Part shown: positions 1 through 8,732 of the stretch, piece after piece
How the letters are laid out: every line of letters begins with the position of its first letter
Numbering within the stretch: the stretch's first letter is position 1
Assembly: GCA_965199895.1 (NCBI GenBank)
Contig: CBDATJ010000008.1
Coordinates: 1-64,000 of the forward strand
Source: Bin55 sp965199895
GTDB lineage: Bacteria; Pseudomonadota; Gammaproteobacteria; Pseudomonadales; Azotimanducaceae
Length of the DNA stretch: 64,000 bases
Reading direction: 5' to 3'
Translations under genes and position numbers: made by a program
Notes under the pieces: generated by a model
What the model saw: the letters and a program-made list of their open reading frames with translations, nothing else
Told to the model about the DNA's origin: nothing
The model's database searches: none

Positions 1-546
1 GAGTGCTCTAGCTAAGAGTGCATTGTCGTACGCTGTCGAGAGATGGTCCGGGTGAGGCAGTCCTGTGGAGTTCATGAAGTGAGTGCCTTCCAATCCGATT
101 TCCTCACCGTAGCGGTTCATGAGTCGAGCGAACTCTTCTTCATCACCCGCGATATATTCAGCGAGTGCTACACTGGCATCGTTACCCGATTGAATGATGA
201 TTCCTCGAAGCAAATCACTGACCGAGACCTCTGTACCCTCTCGAATAAACGTTTTCGATCCCGGTGTTTTCCACGCATTCACACTCACATTCACCATTTC
301 ATCGAGTGTAATTCGCTCCGCTGCTATTTCCGAAGCTGCGACATAACTCGTCATGATCTTGGTGAGACTCGCCGGTGCAAACTTCTCTTTTGCGTTGGAT
401 TCAGCCAATATCCGTTTGGATTCGCCGTCCATCAAGATATAGCCTCTTGCCTTAAGAGCAGGAGGATCGGGTAACAGAATTTGCCCAAGCGCGATGCTGC
501 TCAATGCGACGCAAGTGAAACTAATGAGTAGCTTCGATAATTTCAA
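1..546 (-). CDS. dacA: D-alanyl-D-alanine carboxypeptidase (PBP5/6 type), C-terminus cut by window edge
   Basis: A low-molecular-weight penicillin-binding protein that removes the terminal D-alanine from peptidoglycan pentapeptides in the periplasm. Read on the minus strand, the start is a TTG at 544-546 with a GGAGG ribosome site about 8 bases upstream. A signal peptide covers roughly residues 1-21. The nucleophile motif SLTK is at about residues 60-63 and the second motif SGN at about 120-122, with the family's GLPHPDH stretch further on. The KTG motif and the C-terminal membrane anchor lie beyond the left edge. It sits 42 bases downstream of mltB in the same direction, as in other gammaproteobacteria, although the usual rlpA between them is absent. 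The identity is secure; only the 5' two-fifths or so are visible. Confidence 0.93.
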   Translation of the reverse strand, partial: MKLSKLLISFTCVALSSIALGQILLPDPPALKARGYILMDGESKRILAESNAKEKFAPASLTKIMTSYVAASEIAAERITLDEMVNVSVNAWKTPGSKTFIREGTEVSVSDLLRGIIIQSGNDASVALAEYIAGDEEEFARLMNRYGEEIGLEGTHFMNSTGLPHPDHLSTAYDNALLARAL

Positions 547-588
547 GGGGAATCCTCCGGATGTGGTGTTGAGTGGAAAGTTTTTGAA

Positions 589-1644
589 TTATGGGTTGTC
601 GATTCTCTCTGCGATTGCCATAGCAAGATCGTTGACAATACGAGCGTATAACCGACTGTGGTTGTATCGAGTGATCACGTAGAAGTTATCAAATCCGAGC
701 ATGATCTCTTGAGTCGGGGGATCACCGTCGTCGGCAACGTAGGCAAACAGAGCTGCGCTGAGATCATCTTCAGATTCTGATATGACTCCAAGTTCACGCC
801 ACTCAGCTACGGTAAGAGAGGGTTTGAGGGAGTCATTGAAGTGATCTGAAACAGTACTGTCAGCATCCAAAGTGACAAATTCTGCAACCTTGCCGTCTTT
901 TTTCCAATTGTGTTCGGCAAGGTAGTTGGCCACACTCCCGATTGCATCGGTGACGTTGAACCAAATATCGCGGATTCCGTCGTCATCGTAGTCGATGGAA
1001 TAGTTACGATAACTTGACGGAATAAACTGGCCATAGCCCATCGCACCGGCGTACGAGCCGACCAGTTGTTCGATGGATCGACCATTGCCAGCCGAATTCT
1101 CATCGGACGTTCGGGTACAGGAATCATCTTCTTCAAAGGGTGCGATTCGCTCTTCACAACACAAAATCAGAAACTGCTTGAGTTCGCCCCGAAAGAATGT
1201 TGCCCGAGGAGGATAGTCGAATCCCAGGGTAGAGAGTGCATCAAGAACTCGATGCTTACCCATAACGCCCCCGTAGTTTGTTTCGACTCCCATGATGGCT
1301 GCAATGACATGAGCAGGAATATCGTAATCTTCGAGCGCTCGATCAAGCACTTCTTGGTTCTCTTGGATGAATTTAACCCCGTTGGCAATGCGCGCTTCTT
1401 GCCAGAAGATCTCTCGATAGTTGAACCAATTGATTGATTCAGCTGGTCTTTTCATCAGTTCGATGATGTCATCTTTTTTATCGGCTTCTTGAAGAACATC
1501 CATGAGTACTTCACGATTGAAGTCGTATTCTTCGACTAATTCATCGATCATTGCGACGGCATCTTCGTTTTTGCTGTAGTCAGCTTGGGCGCACATTCCA
1601 ATCATTGCGACGAACCCGAACATAAAGAGAGTTTTGTTTTTCAC
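589..1644 (-). CDS. mltB: Lytic murein transglycosylase B
   Basis: A periplasmic lytic transglycosylase that cleaves the MurNAc-GlcNAc bond with formation of 1,6-anhydroMurNAc. It has 351 residues with an N-terminal signal peptide ending near residue 21 (AQA-D). A cysteine at residue 18 lies in a poor lipobox context, so soluble export is more likely than lipidation. The catalytic glutamate is E121 in GVETNYGG, and the GAMGYGQFIPSSY segment typical of the MltB family follows at about residues 200-213. The start is GTG with an AGAGGAT site upstream. Only 6 bases separate it from rodA upstream, so it is probably in the same operon as rodA and mrdA. Family assignment is firm. Confidence 0.93.
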   Translation of the reverse strand: MKNKTLFMFGFVAMIGMCAQADYSKNEDAVAMIDELVEEYDFNREVLMDVLQEADKKDDIIELMKRPAESINWFNYREIFWQEARIANGVKFIQENQEVLDRALEDYDIPAHVIAAIMGVETNYGGVMGKHRVLDALSTLGFDYPPRATFFRGELKQFLILCCEERIAPFEEDDSCTRTSDENSAGNGRSIEQLVGSYAGAMGYGQFIPSSYRNYSIDYDDDGIRDIWFNVTDAIGSVANYLAEHNWKKDGKVAEFVTLDADSTVSDHFNDSLKPSLTVAEWRELGVISESEDDLSAALFAYVADDGDPPTQEIMLGFDNFYVITRYNHSRLYARIVNDLAMAIAERIDNP

Positions 1645-1650
1645 CTTGAT

Positions 1651-2784
1651 CTATCCTCTATCTGGTGTGCACACTGCGAGCAAGACTCCAAAAGCTGCCA
1701 GTGTTGTAATGGCCGAGCTACCGCCATAACTAATGAGTGGTAGCGGCAGTCCTACCACCGGAAGCAAACCTAAGACCATGGCTACATTCACACAAACGTA
1801 GCCAAAGAAAATGATGGCGATACTTGCTCCGACGGTATATCCGAATCCATTCGTCGACATAACACTGATGTATGCAGCGCGTATAAATATTAGCAGATAA
1901 CAAGCTAGAAGGGCAGCACAGCACACAAACCCCAGCTCTTCACCGATCACGGCAAAGACAAAATCAGTGTGTCCTTCGGGTAGGAATTGGAGGTGACTTT
2001 GGGTGCCTTCGAACAACCCTTTGCCGTTGAGACCGCCCGAACCAATCGCAGTTTTGGATTGAATAATGTTCCATCCTGCACCTAGAGGATCTGCTTCTGG
2101 GTTGAATAGAGTGATGATGCGCTTTCGGTGGTATTCGTGGAAGACAAAGTTCCAGATCAAGGGTGCTGTTGCGACCAAGCCGATCATGGCTGCAAGAAAC
2201 CATCGTAACTTCACTCCAATCAAAAATAGAGTCGCTGTAGCTCCAGAGACGAGGATCATGGCAGTGCCGTAATCGGGTTGTAAGAATATGAGCGCGGTTG
2301 GAAATCCAACGATGAGCGCGACTCCAAAATAATCTAGAGAGTTCAGTTTGAAGTTGCGATACGCTATAAACCATCCCACCATCAAAGGCAAGGAAATTTT
2401 AAGAAGCTCGGAAGGTTGAAACCTAGGAAGTCCTGGAAGATCTAGCCAACGCTGTGATCCTTTGATCTCATCGCCAAACAGCATAACTGCGAACAAGAGT
2501 GCTATCGTTCCCAAATAGGCGAATGGAGCTAACCGGTAGTAGGTGCTAGGTTGAATGATGGCAGCAATGGCTAGTGCGCCAATGCCTATTCCGAGACGGA
2601 CTAGGTGATTGATAAATGCACCGATATCTCTAGCGAGCGCACTATAGAGAACTATCAGTCCGAATCCTATGAGGAGGACCAGGAGTGAAATCAGTACAAC
2701 ATCGTAGTGGAGAGTACGACGATACTGATCGACAAAGATGTGATGTAGGTTTGCGGGTAACCGCGCTCCTAACTGATCATTCAT
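1651..2784 (-). CDS. rodA: Rod-shape peptidoglycan glycosyltransferase RodA (SEDS family)
   Basis: A SEDS-family membrane protein that polymerises lipid II during lateral wall growth, in complex with PBP2. It is 377 residues with about ten hydrophobic segments. The family stretches FQPSELLKISLPLMV (about 140) and the late LPLPLISYGGSS motif are both present, as is the FIPEGHTDF-like loop (here FLPEGHTDFVFAVIGEE). The start codon overlaps the last 8 bases of mrdA, which indicates translational coupling of the transferase with its partner transpeptidase. The length is normal for RodA. Confidence 0.95.
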   Translation of the reverse strand: MNDQLGARLPANLHHIFVDQYRRTLHYDVVLISLLVLLIGFGLIVLYSALARDIGAFINHLVRLGIGIGALAIAAIIQPSTYYRLAPFAYLGTIALLFAVMLFGDEIKGSQRWLDLPGLPRFQPSELLKISLPLMVGWFIAYRNFKLNSLDYFGVALIVGFPTALIFLQPDYGTAMILVSGATATLFLIGVKLRWFLAAMIGLVATAPLIWNFVFHEYHRKRIITLFNPEADPLGAGWNIIQSKTAIGSGGLNGKGLFEGTQSHLQFLPEGHTDFVFAVIGEELGFVCCAALLACYLLIFIRAAYISVMSTNGFGYTVGASIAIIFFGYVCVNVAMVLGLLPVVGLPLPLISYGGSSAITTLAAFGVLLAVCTPDRG

Positions 2785-4672
2785 CGTGGATGGCTACTTG
2801 ATCAGCTAGGTGAGCATCCAAGACTGCACGAACCACTGGGCCTGCGACCGAACTTCCTCCGCCACCGTTTTCCACCACCACTGCGACCGCAATAGTGGGC
2901 GCTTCAACGGGCGCAAAAGCTAGGAACAGAGCGTGTTTTCGTTCGTACTCGCTGAGTGTTTCTTCATCGTATTCTTCGCCTTGAGGGATTTCTTTCACTT
3001 GTGCGGTACCTGATTTACCGGCCATTTGATAGTTAATGTCCATACCAATTTCTGCCCATGCGACTCCGTTTTGTCGATAGCCTTGTCCACCGCGATGAAT
3101 CACATCGTTCAGCGATGCCCACATTTTGTCCCAATCTTCGTCTGTGAGGCCGGTGATGTCCTGGACGGTGACTTCTTCTGCCTCGAATTCAATGGGGTAT
3201 TCGCTTGCCATCAGTAGACGAGGTCTCACCCATTTACCTCGGTTGGCTAGTAAAGTTGCCACGGTCGCAAGCTGGAGCGGAGTAGCGGTCATAAATCCTT
3301 GACCGATGACATAATTCAAGTTGTCGCCTGGATACCAGGGTTCATTTTTGTGTTCGATTTTCCATTGTGAATCGGGTAATATTCCCGGGTCTGCGTCCGC
3401 CACATCAATCGCTGTGTTTTGTCCATATCCCCAGTTGCGAGCGAAGTCTGAGAGCAAGTCTATTTCAATCTCTGCAGCGAAGTGATAAAAGAAAATATTC
3501 GATGAACGATATATGGCTCGATTGAGGTCAATGTGTCCCTGACCACCGTGTCCATTTTTGGTCCACGTCCAATCTCGATAGATTCGTGAATTACTCGGGA
3601 GTTTAAACTCACCGTTGGGATCCCAGATTTCTGTTTCCCAATCTATCTTGCCCAACGCTAATCCAGCGAGACCTACGACAGGTTTGAAAGTGGAACCTGG
3701 TGAATATTGGCCTTGGATCGCTCGATTAAACAGCGGAGAATCTCTTCTTCGGGTGAGTTCTTCATATTTTTCGTCCTCTAGCCCTAGAACAAAGAGATTA
3801 GGGTCATAGGAAGGTCTGCTGACCATCGCCAAGATGCCACCATTCTTCGGATTAATTGCAACGACTGCGCCTCTGCGGTCAGCTAAAGCATCGTAAGCTA
3901 CCTGTTGTAGATTTAAGTCTAGATGGAGGGTTAGGGTTTGTCCGCGTATGGGTGATACTTGGTTGATTTCAGACAACACTCTACCGTGGGCGTTCACTTC
4001 TACGGTCTGACTTCCTACTTCTCCGTGTAGAACATCTTCATAGAATTTTTCTACCCCACGACGACCGACGAATTTGGTCACACGATAGCGGACGGGATCC
4101 AACATTTGTTTGTCTTCTTTGGTGACCTGTCGCACCGAACCCACGACGTGAGCGCTTAGCTCTTTGGTGGGATATGCGCGGATGATTTCTTCGACAACCG
4201 AAACCAATGGATAGCGATAGCGATTGACTGCAAGGGTGGCTTGATGTTGAACGCTTAAGTCGCGTTTCACTATCACTTTTTCGTCAGGTGCTGAACGCTC
4301 GAAACGTATCAGGAAGTCTTGTTTCTCGGTTTCGCTAATTTCCAACAGTTCTCGAATGTTGTCGATAAAGGTCTCAATATCGGTAATGTTTTCCTTTACC
4401 ACCGCAAGTGAAAGAACTTCATGATGGGTGGCTAGGATGTTGCCGTTGCGATCAAAGATTGCTCCGCGAACGGGTGCGACGGCGCGAGTGGTTTGGCGAT
4501 TATCTATCGATTGCGTTGCATATCGTTCGTGCTCTTGGATCTGGAGTTGGTAGAGTCGAACGATTAAAGTGAGTACCATGAGCACAGCGAGAATGCAACA
4601 AGTCAAGACACGAAACTTGACTGTTTGCGCTAAAGTGTCCGGTATCGACACCGTAGATTGGCGGTGGCTCAT
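2777..4672 (-). CDS. mrdA: Penicillin-binding protein 2 (elongasome transpeptidase)
   Basis: The class B penicillin-binding protein that cross-links peptidoglycan during cell elongation. It has 631 residues: a short cytoplasmic tail, one membrane helix at about residues 20-40, the pedestal domain, and a transpeptidase domain. The active-site motifs are STFK at 327-330 (nucleophile S327), SSN at 390-392 and KSGT at 553-556, all intact. The gene overlaps rlmH by 4 bases (ATGA) upstream and rodA by 8 bases downstream, giving the conserved rlmH-mrdA-rodA arrangement. Confidence 0.96.
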   Translation of the reverse strand: MSHRQSTVSIPDTLAQTVKFRVLTCCILAVLMVLTLIVRLYQLQIQEHERYATQSIDNRQTTRAVAPVRGAIFDRNGNILATHHEVLSLAVVKENITDIETFIDNIRELLEISETEKQDFLIRFERSAPDEKVIVKRDLSVQHQATLAVNRYRYPLVSVVEEIIRAYPTKELSAHVVGSVRQVTKEDKQMLDPVRYRVTKFVGRRGVEKFYEDVLHGEVGSQTVEVNAHGRVLSEINQVSPIRGQTLTLHLDLNLQQVAYDALADRRGAVVAINPKNGGILAMVSRPSYDPNLFVLGLEDEKYEELTRRRDSPLFNRAIQGQYSPGSTFKPVVGLAGLALGKIDWETEIWDPNGEFKLPSNSRIYRDWTWTKNGHGGQGHIDLNRAIYRSSNIFFYHFAAEIEIDLLSDFARNWGYGQNTAIDVADADPGILPDSQWKIEHKNEPWYPGDNLNYVIGQGFMTATPLQLATVATLLANRGKWVRPRLLMASEYPIEFEAEEVTVQDITGLTDEDWDKMWASLNDVIHRGGQGYRQNGVAWAEIGMDINYQMAGKSGTAQVKEIPQGEEYDEETLSEYERKHALFLAFAPVEAPTIAVAVVVENGGGGSSVAGPVVRAVLDAHLADQVAIHDE

Positions 4673-5097
4673 TGACGGTGATAAGGATGATGTTGAATAA
4701 TTGTCTGGGCTCGAAACAACTGTTCAACCAACAGTAGTTTTGCGAGTGAATAAGGGAAGGTAAGTTTAGACAACGACCAATGGAAATCTACTGCATTTCG
4801 GTCCTCATCCGAGAATCCATCCTCATCGCCTATGAGGAATGCAACATCTCGACCCATACCGTACCACTTTTGGAGGAGGCTGGCGAAATCCTCGCTAGTG
4901 AGTTGTTTTCCGCCTTCATCTAGCATCACAAGATAAGTCTTGGGACCGACGGTACGAATAATCCTTTGGAACCTGGTTTTAGCAGGCTGGCTGCGGATGG
5001 GTACCAGTTCGAGCTTGGGTACTCTTTTGACATACTCCGCGACTTCCTTGTCAATCGAAGGTGAACTCCGACCCGAGTAGAGAACACACAACTTCAC
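4669..5097 (-). CDS. rlmH: 23S rRNA (pseudouridine-1915-N3) methyltransferase RlmH
   Basis: A SPOUT-class methyltransferase that methylates pseudouridine 1915 of 23S rRNA on the assembled ribosome, using S-adenosylmethionine. The protein is 142 residues, slightly short of the usual 155. The C-terminal HPYHR motif and the LTFPYSLAKLLLVEQLFRA helix are typical. The cofactor-loop motif, usually IGGAxG, reads IGDEDG here, so the second glycine is replaced by aspartate. The start overlaps the rsfS stop by 4 bases (ATGA), and the end overlaps mrdA by 4 bases. The identity is secure; whether the altered loop lowers activity cannot be told. Confidence 0.92.
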   Translation of the reverse strand: MKLCVLYSGRSSPSIDKEVAEYVKRVPKLELVPIRSQPAKTRFQRIIRTVGPKTYLVMLDEGGKQLTSEDFASLLQKWYGMGRDVAFLIGDEDGFSDEDRNAVDFHWSLSKLTFPYSLAKLLLVEQLFRAQTIIQHHPYHRQ

Positions 5098-5444
5098 ATG
5101 ATGTTCGCATGGGGTTCAAGTGGAGTCCAAAGACGTTCCAACTGAAAAAACGATCGACTTTGGGATTGCATCACGTGTACTAGAGCATCTCCGAAATCTA
5201 CTAACACCCAGTCGCCGTTACTTTTTCCTTCGACTCCAAAGATCTTCACTTTTTGTTGTTTGGCCTCAACGATGAGGTGGTCCACTATCGAGGAAACATG
5301 ACGACGGGAGCGTCCGGTTGCGACAAACATCATATCCGTCATTTCGGTGAGAGTTCTGACATCCAGAAGTGAGATTTCCTCAGCCTTCATATCTTCAAGT
5401 AACCCAGACAAAAATTGAGCGAGTTCGTCGTAGTTCAGTAACAA
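5094..5444 (-). CDS. rsfS: Ribosome silencing factor RsfS
   Basis: A small protein of the Iojap/RsfS family that binds ribosomal protein L14 and blocks 30S-50S joining in starved cells. It has 116 residues with the family core DVRTLTEMTDMMFVATG near residues 28-44 and GVEGKSNGDWVLVDFGDALVHVM in the second half (tryptophan and aspartates conserved). It sits between nadD (3-base gap) and rlmH (4-base overlap), the standard proteobacterial order. Confidence 0.93.
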   Translation of the reverse strand: MLLNYDELAQFLSGLLEDMKAEEISLLDVRTLTEMTDMMFVATGRSRRHVSSIVDHLIVEAKQQKVKIFGVEGKSNGDWVLVDFGDALVHVMQSQSRSFFQLERLWTPLEPHANIM

Positions 5445-5447
5445 CCT

Positions 5448-6068
5448 CTATAGTGGTGAGTGGTATAGTTTCTTAGAAATTATATACTCGTACACCCCGG
5501 GGTGTATCAGGGAAGATGCGTCGGTTGAAGGCCCGCTGTTTGATTGGAAATCGTTGCGAATTTCACTGGCTTGGATGTTCAACATTCGTTCTTGGGAGAT
5601 ATAGATGTGTCCTACGTTTCTCACTAGGTCTGTGGCTTGATCAGTTTTCTGGAAAGACTCCGGTAGTGGAGGTAACGGAAACGACGGTCTTCGGAACACG
5701 TACAAGCTAAGCAGAGAGGTCAAATCATCAGCTCGATACCAGTGATGGAATCGATGGAGAACGTCGCTGCCAATGATCCAAACAACATGGACGGTCTTTT
5801 GATGAGAGAGGCGCATGAGAGTTTCAAACGTTCGGTTGTGAACTTCTCCATTGAACTCAAAATCACTGGGGATCAGTTCTTCAGATTCTGAGCAAGCGAT
5901 TCGCAACATATTCCATCGATCTTTGAGTGAACCAATCGCTTGATTGCGTAATCTTGCATTTGGAGTCAACATGAGTCGTACTGGTTGATTCAATTCCTTA
6001 GCTGCGACCATGGCAGCGTGCGTGTGACCTCGATGAATCGGATCGAAAGTACCACCCAAGACAAGCAT
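5448..6068 (-). CDS. nadD: Nicotinate-nucleotide adenylyltransferase
   Basis: Transfers AMP from ATP to nicotinate mononucleotide, the penultimate step of NAD synthesis. I chose the ATG at 6066-6068, which gives 206 residues starting MLVLGG and places the nucleotide-binding motif GTFDPIHRGH at residues 6-15; the longer frame upstream would overlap uppP and adds nothing conserved. The C-terminal ISxxxIR motif appears as IQASEIR. An in-frame GTG at 6099-6101 is an alternative start. The ribosome site is weak. It is upstream of rsfS, the common partner. Confidence 0.9.
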   Translation of the reverse strand: MLVLGGTFDPIHRGHTHAAMVAAKELNQPVRLMLTPNARLRNQAIGSLKDRWNMLRIACSESEELIPSDFEFNGEVHNRTFETLMRLSHQKTVHVVWIIGSDVLHRFHHWYRADDLTSLLSLYVFRRPSFPLPPLPESFQKTDQATDLVRNVGHIYISQERMLNIQASEIRNDFQSNSGPSTDASSLIHPGVYEYIISKKLYHSPL

Positions 6069-6135
6069 GGTTGGTATTTTTTGGGGTGTGAAATCAAGCA
6101 CGGGAATCAATGAGGCTGATTCTGAGTTCTGAAAA

Positions 6136-6954
6136 TCACCAAGCGAGAGCCACGCTAATGAATAGGAACAAGCCCAAAATGATTCGATAAATCGCAAAAG
6201 GTGCCATTCCTACTCGCTCCACAAACGCCAAGAACGCTTTGATACAGACAAAGGCAGCAATAGCCGACACTACCAACGCAATCACCAACGCATCCCAGAA
6301 AAACTCGGCATCGGAAGTCAGGACATCATACATCGTCAGCACCATCGCTGCTGCAATCGTGGGGATAGCGAGTAAGCATGCAAATCTTGATGAAGTCAAA
6401 CGAGTGAAACCCAAGAATAAAGCACAGGTGATGGTGATCCCCGAACGAGAAGTCCCAGGAATCAACGCGAGTGCTTGTGCTCCCCCGATGAGTAACGCAT
6501 GATGGATAGAAATCTCAGGCTCTGATTTAGTTTGTCGTTTTTGATTGTCAGCCCACCCCAACAGAACTCCAAAACCTAGAGTCGTACCCGCTATGACCAG
6601 TGTCGTTCGAGCATGGGTTTCGATGAAGTCTTTAAAGAAAAATCCCATCACGACAACAGGCACCGTCGCAACTGCTACGTTCAGCAAATAACGAGAGTCT
6701 GCATTCATGGTTGCGCTGGTTAGGCTTGACCAAGTACCCCTGGTCATGTCTATGAGCTGGGAGCGAAAGTACACCAATACGGCAAATAAAGTGCCCGTAT
6801 GAGTGGCAACATCCACAGTCAGTCCTTGGTCACTCCAGCCCAACCAGCGCGGAATCAACACCAGATGAGCCGAACTCGAAACAGGTAGAAACTCTGTCAA
6901 TCCCTGAACGATTGCCAGGACAACCACTGAAAAATAGTCGGGTGCTGCCGTCAT
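6136..6954 (-). CDS. uppP: Undecaprenyl-diphosphatase (BacA/UppP)
   Basis: An integral membrane phosphatase that recycles undecaprenyl pyrophosphate to the lipid carrier phosphate; loss confers bacitracin sensitivity. It has 272 residues with about eight membrane segments. The two catalytic motifs are present: EFLPVSSSAHL at residues 21-31 and PGTSRSG at about 170-176. The reading frame ends 67 bases before the nadD start and the gene belongs to the same minus-strand run of wall genes. It is the last host gene before the transposon at 7051. Confidence 0.95.
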   Translation of the reverse strand: MTAAPDYFSVVVLAIVQGLTEFLPVSSSAHLVLIPRWLGWSDQGLTVDVATHTGTLFAVLVYFRSQLIDMTRGTWSSLTSATMNADSRYLLNVAVATVPVVVMGFFFKDFIETHARTTLVIAGTTLGFGVLLGWADNQKRQTKSEPEISIHHALLIGGAQALALIPGTSRSGITITCALFLGFTRLTSSRFACLLAIPTIAAAMVLTMYDVLTSDAEFFWDALVIALVVSAIAAFVCIKAFLAFVERVGMAPFAIYRIILGLFLFISVALAW

Positions 6955-7024
6955 AGTTGTCTCCCCAATCTCAATGGGAACGAACGAGTTCGCAGCTTAG
7001 TGGACAAGAGTAACAAGTTTTCTC

Positions 7025-7849
7025 TTAGCCGTGGTTCAGGCGTTTGGAATGGGGATTACATACAAAGTAGCCGCTATCGCTGGACTTCCGATGCTCTTGC
7101 AGCGGTATCGCCATGACCGCAAGATCAGACCAGACAAAAACGTCGAAGCACTGATTTTTCAGCTTCAATGACTGTCCTTCCGTTCGCCAGATCGGTTGAA
7201 CGAGAAACGGTGATTGCAGACCGCGTGCCAAATCGATTACGGCTGAGAGCGCATCGGACAAACTGGATTCATGTTGGACTATCTCCGCCGAATTGTCCCA
7301 TGACGTTATGCGGTTGTAGGCAGCCCGCAGGAAGCCGGTCGCTTCAAGCCGCAATGCCTCATCCTGGCCATGCAGTTGCCGTGCGATGCCCATCATTGCA
7401 TGAGCGGAACTGACTGGGCGCATGACCATTTCCGGTGCCCAATTCGCTTCCGGGAGATTCGACGTACCTTTGTCCGGCACAACGGTCAGCTTCACTTCGA
7501 GCGGTTGAAAATGCCGGTCATGGATAGATACAACGATGTCAATGTGGTCCGTGTCGTTTCGCGAGTAGGCCGCATACGGCTCGAAGCTCGCCTCGAAGTG
7601 GTAGTAGGGCGAATCGTCCCGGTTTCCGATGACTTCGTCCATTTTCCACTTATCGGCTTGTGCAGCGATACCATTCTTGCCATGAACGACGGCAACCGGG
7701 CCGATGCCCTGATCTCGCATATACAGACACAGGGAGAGCGGAAACGCGGAGTTGAACTGATTCTTGCCCCACAGATGTTTACCGCTGCGACTCGAGTTAT
7801 CGCGTGAAATTCCGTACAGGGAAGGTTCGGGTGAGCGCTCAGACGGCAT
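7025..7849 (-). CDS. Type II restriction endonuclease, HindVP-like
   Basis: The likely endonuclease partner of the adjacent cytosine-5 methyltransferase. The 274 residues start at ATG 7847-7849 (a TTG lies two codons earlier). The N-terminal part SLYGISRDN...WGKNQFNSAFPLSL resembles, from memory, the HindVP family, whose founding member acts at GRCGYC. A PD-(D/E)XK-type core is suggested by IDIVVSI followed by LEVKLT at about residues 97-120. It overlaps the methyltransferase end by 11 bases. Oddly, the last coding part runs through the left inverted repeat: the final eight residues (HSKRLNHG) and the stop come from the target duplication and host DNA. The family call is from recognition, not a search; target specificity is inference. 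Confidence 0.62.
   Translation of the reverse strand: MPSERSPEPSLYGISRDNSSRSGKHLWGKNQFNSAFPLSLCLYMRDQGIGPVAVVHGKNGIAAQADKWKMDEVIGNRDDSPYYHFEASFEPYAAYSRNDTDHIDIVVSIHDRHFQPLEVKLTVVPDKGTSNLPEANWAPEMVMRPVSSAHAMMGIARQLHGQDEALRLEATGFLRAAYNRITSWDNSAEIVQHESSLSDALSAVIDLARGLQSPFLVQPIWRTEGQSLKLKNQCFDVFVWSDLAVMAIPLQEHRKSSDSGYFVCNPHSKRLNHG
7043..7050. repeat. Target-site duplication, left copy (TTTGGAAT)
   Basis: The 8 bases TTTGGAAT lie immediately outside the left inverted repeat and recur exactly at 9275-9282 outside the right one. Eight-base duplications are the rule for the IS1595 family. Confidence 0.93.
7051..7072 (+). repeat. Left terminal inverted repeat of the IS1595-type element
   Basis: Begins GGGGATTACATACAAA and ends GTAGCC, reading inward. 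It matches the complement of 9252-9274 except for one substitution (third base) and one fewer A in the A-run. This repeat lies inside the 3' coding end of the restriction endonuclease gene. Confidence 0.92.
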
Positions 7850-8732
7850 CGACAATCCCGTAGCCTACGAATCGGCCCAGCGCGACAGGTACCGCGTTGC
7901 CTATTTGAGTCTCAGCATCGGCGTTGCGGTCTCCGGCGCACCATTGCCAGCGTCGTGGAAATGTCTGAATTCGGCTACGCTCTCGCGTTGTCAGCGGGCG
8001 AACGGTAGCCGGCGATACGCTGTCGAGATGATTGCCCCGGTATCCGGGCGGGACGGGCCTGTTTACGCCGCGCACGGTCGGCGACGGTTCATGCACGGAA
8101 AAAACCGAGCGGCGTGCGTAGTTGCGCGGATGTCGGTAATAATGCTCTATGTCGATTTCGTCGCGCAGATATGCCTTGACCGTCAAGGCTTCGTCGGCGA
8201 TGCGGTCGGCGATTGATTCAAGGAAGCCCATCGCAGAACGGCGCAATGCGCCGAATGCGAAAAAGCGCTTGCGGGCTTGCGGTACGCCGCACCTGCTTGC
8301 ATCGAGCACAGTTTCGGCCATGTCGTAACCAGCGGCTTTCAGGCGTTCCCGCGTGAGTTTCCAGGTTTTGCTCAGGCGCACTTGGGGGACGTTTTCCATC
8401 AAGAAAAACGGTACGCCGCAGGTCTCGATTATCTCGCCGAATGCAATCGTGAGATTCGCCCTGCCCGCTTCGATGCGCTTTCCGGCAGTCGAAAAGTCCT
8501 GGCAGGGCGGACCACCGGCGATCAGGTCCGGGGCATGTGCGCGGATTGTCCCGGCGGTCAATGGCACATTGGAAAGGTCAAGCTGATTGACATGATCTCC
8601 GATGTTGCGCCGATAGGTGGATAGCGCCGGCTCCCAATTATCGTAAGCCCCCACCACATCGATGCCGGACTCGAGCAATCCGGCGCTCAGACCGCCGCAG
8701 CCGCAAAACAGATCTACAGCCCGCATGGTCAT
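7839..8732 (-). CDS. DNA (cytosine-5) methyltransferase
   Basis: Methylates carbon 5 of cytosine in the recognition site and so protects DNA from the linked endonuclease. It has 297 residues with motif I LFCGCGGLSAGL (8-19), motif IV GGPPCQDFS with nucleophile C77, motif VI ENV (113-115), motif VIII QARKRFF and motif X GNAVP near the end. The segment between motifs VIII and IX, where the target is recognised, is short. Its ATG overlaps the transposase stop (ATGA), so translation is probably coupled to the transposase remnant. High GC content sets it apart from the chromosome around it. Confidence 0.95.
   Translation of the reverse strand: MTMRAVDLFCGCGGLSAGLLESGIDVVGAYDNWEPALSTYRRNIGDHVNQLDLSNVPLTAGTIRAHAPDLIAGGPPCQDFSTAGKRIEAGRANLTIAFGEIIETCGVPFFLMENVPQVRLSKTWKLTRERLKAAGYDMAETVLDASRCGVPQARKRFFAFGALRRSAMGFLESIADRIADEALTVKAYLRDEIDIEHYYRHPRNYARRSVFSVHEPSPTVRGVNRPVPPGYRGNHLDSVSPATVRPLTTRERSRIQTFPRRWQWCAGDRNADAETQIGNAVPVALGRFVGYGIVDAV

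Noticed and set aside
43..474. Plus-strand open frame of 143 codons at the left edge
   Set aside because: It is the antisense of dacA, which has a signal peptide and penicillin-binding motifs; the plus-strand product matches nothing.
7168..8624. Several plus-strand open frames inside the transposon (81 to 150 codons)
   Set aside because: High GC content opens chance frames opposite the methyltransferase and endonuclease; none has a family signature.
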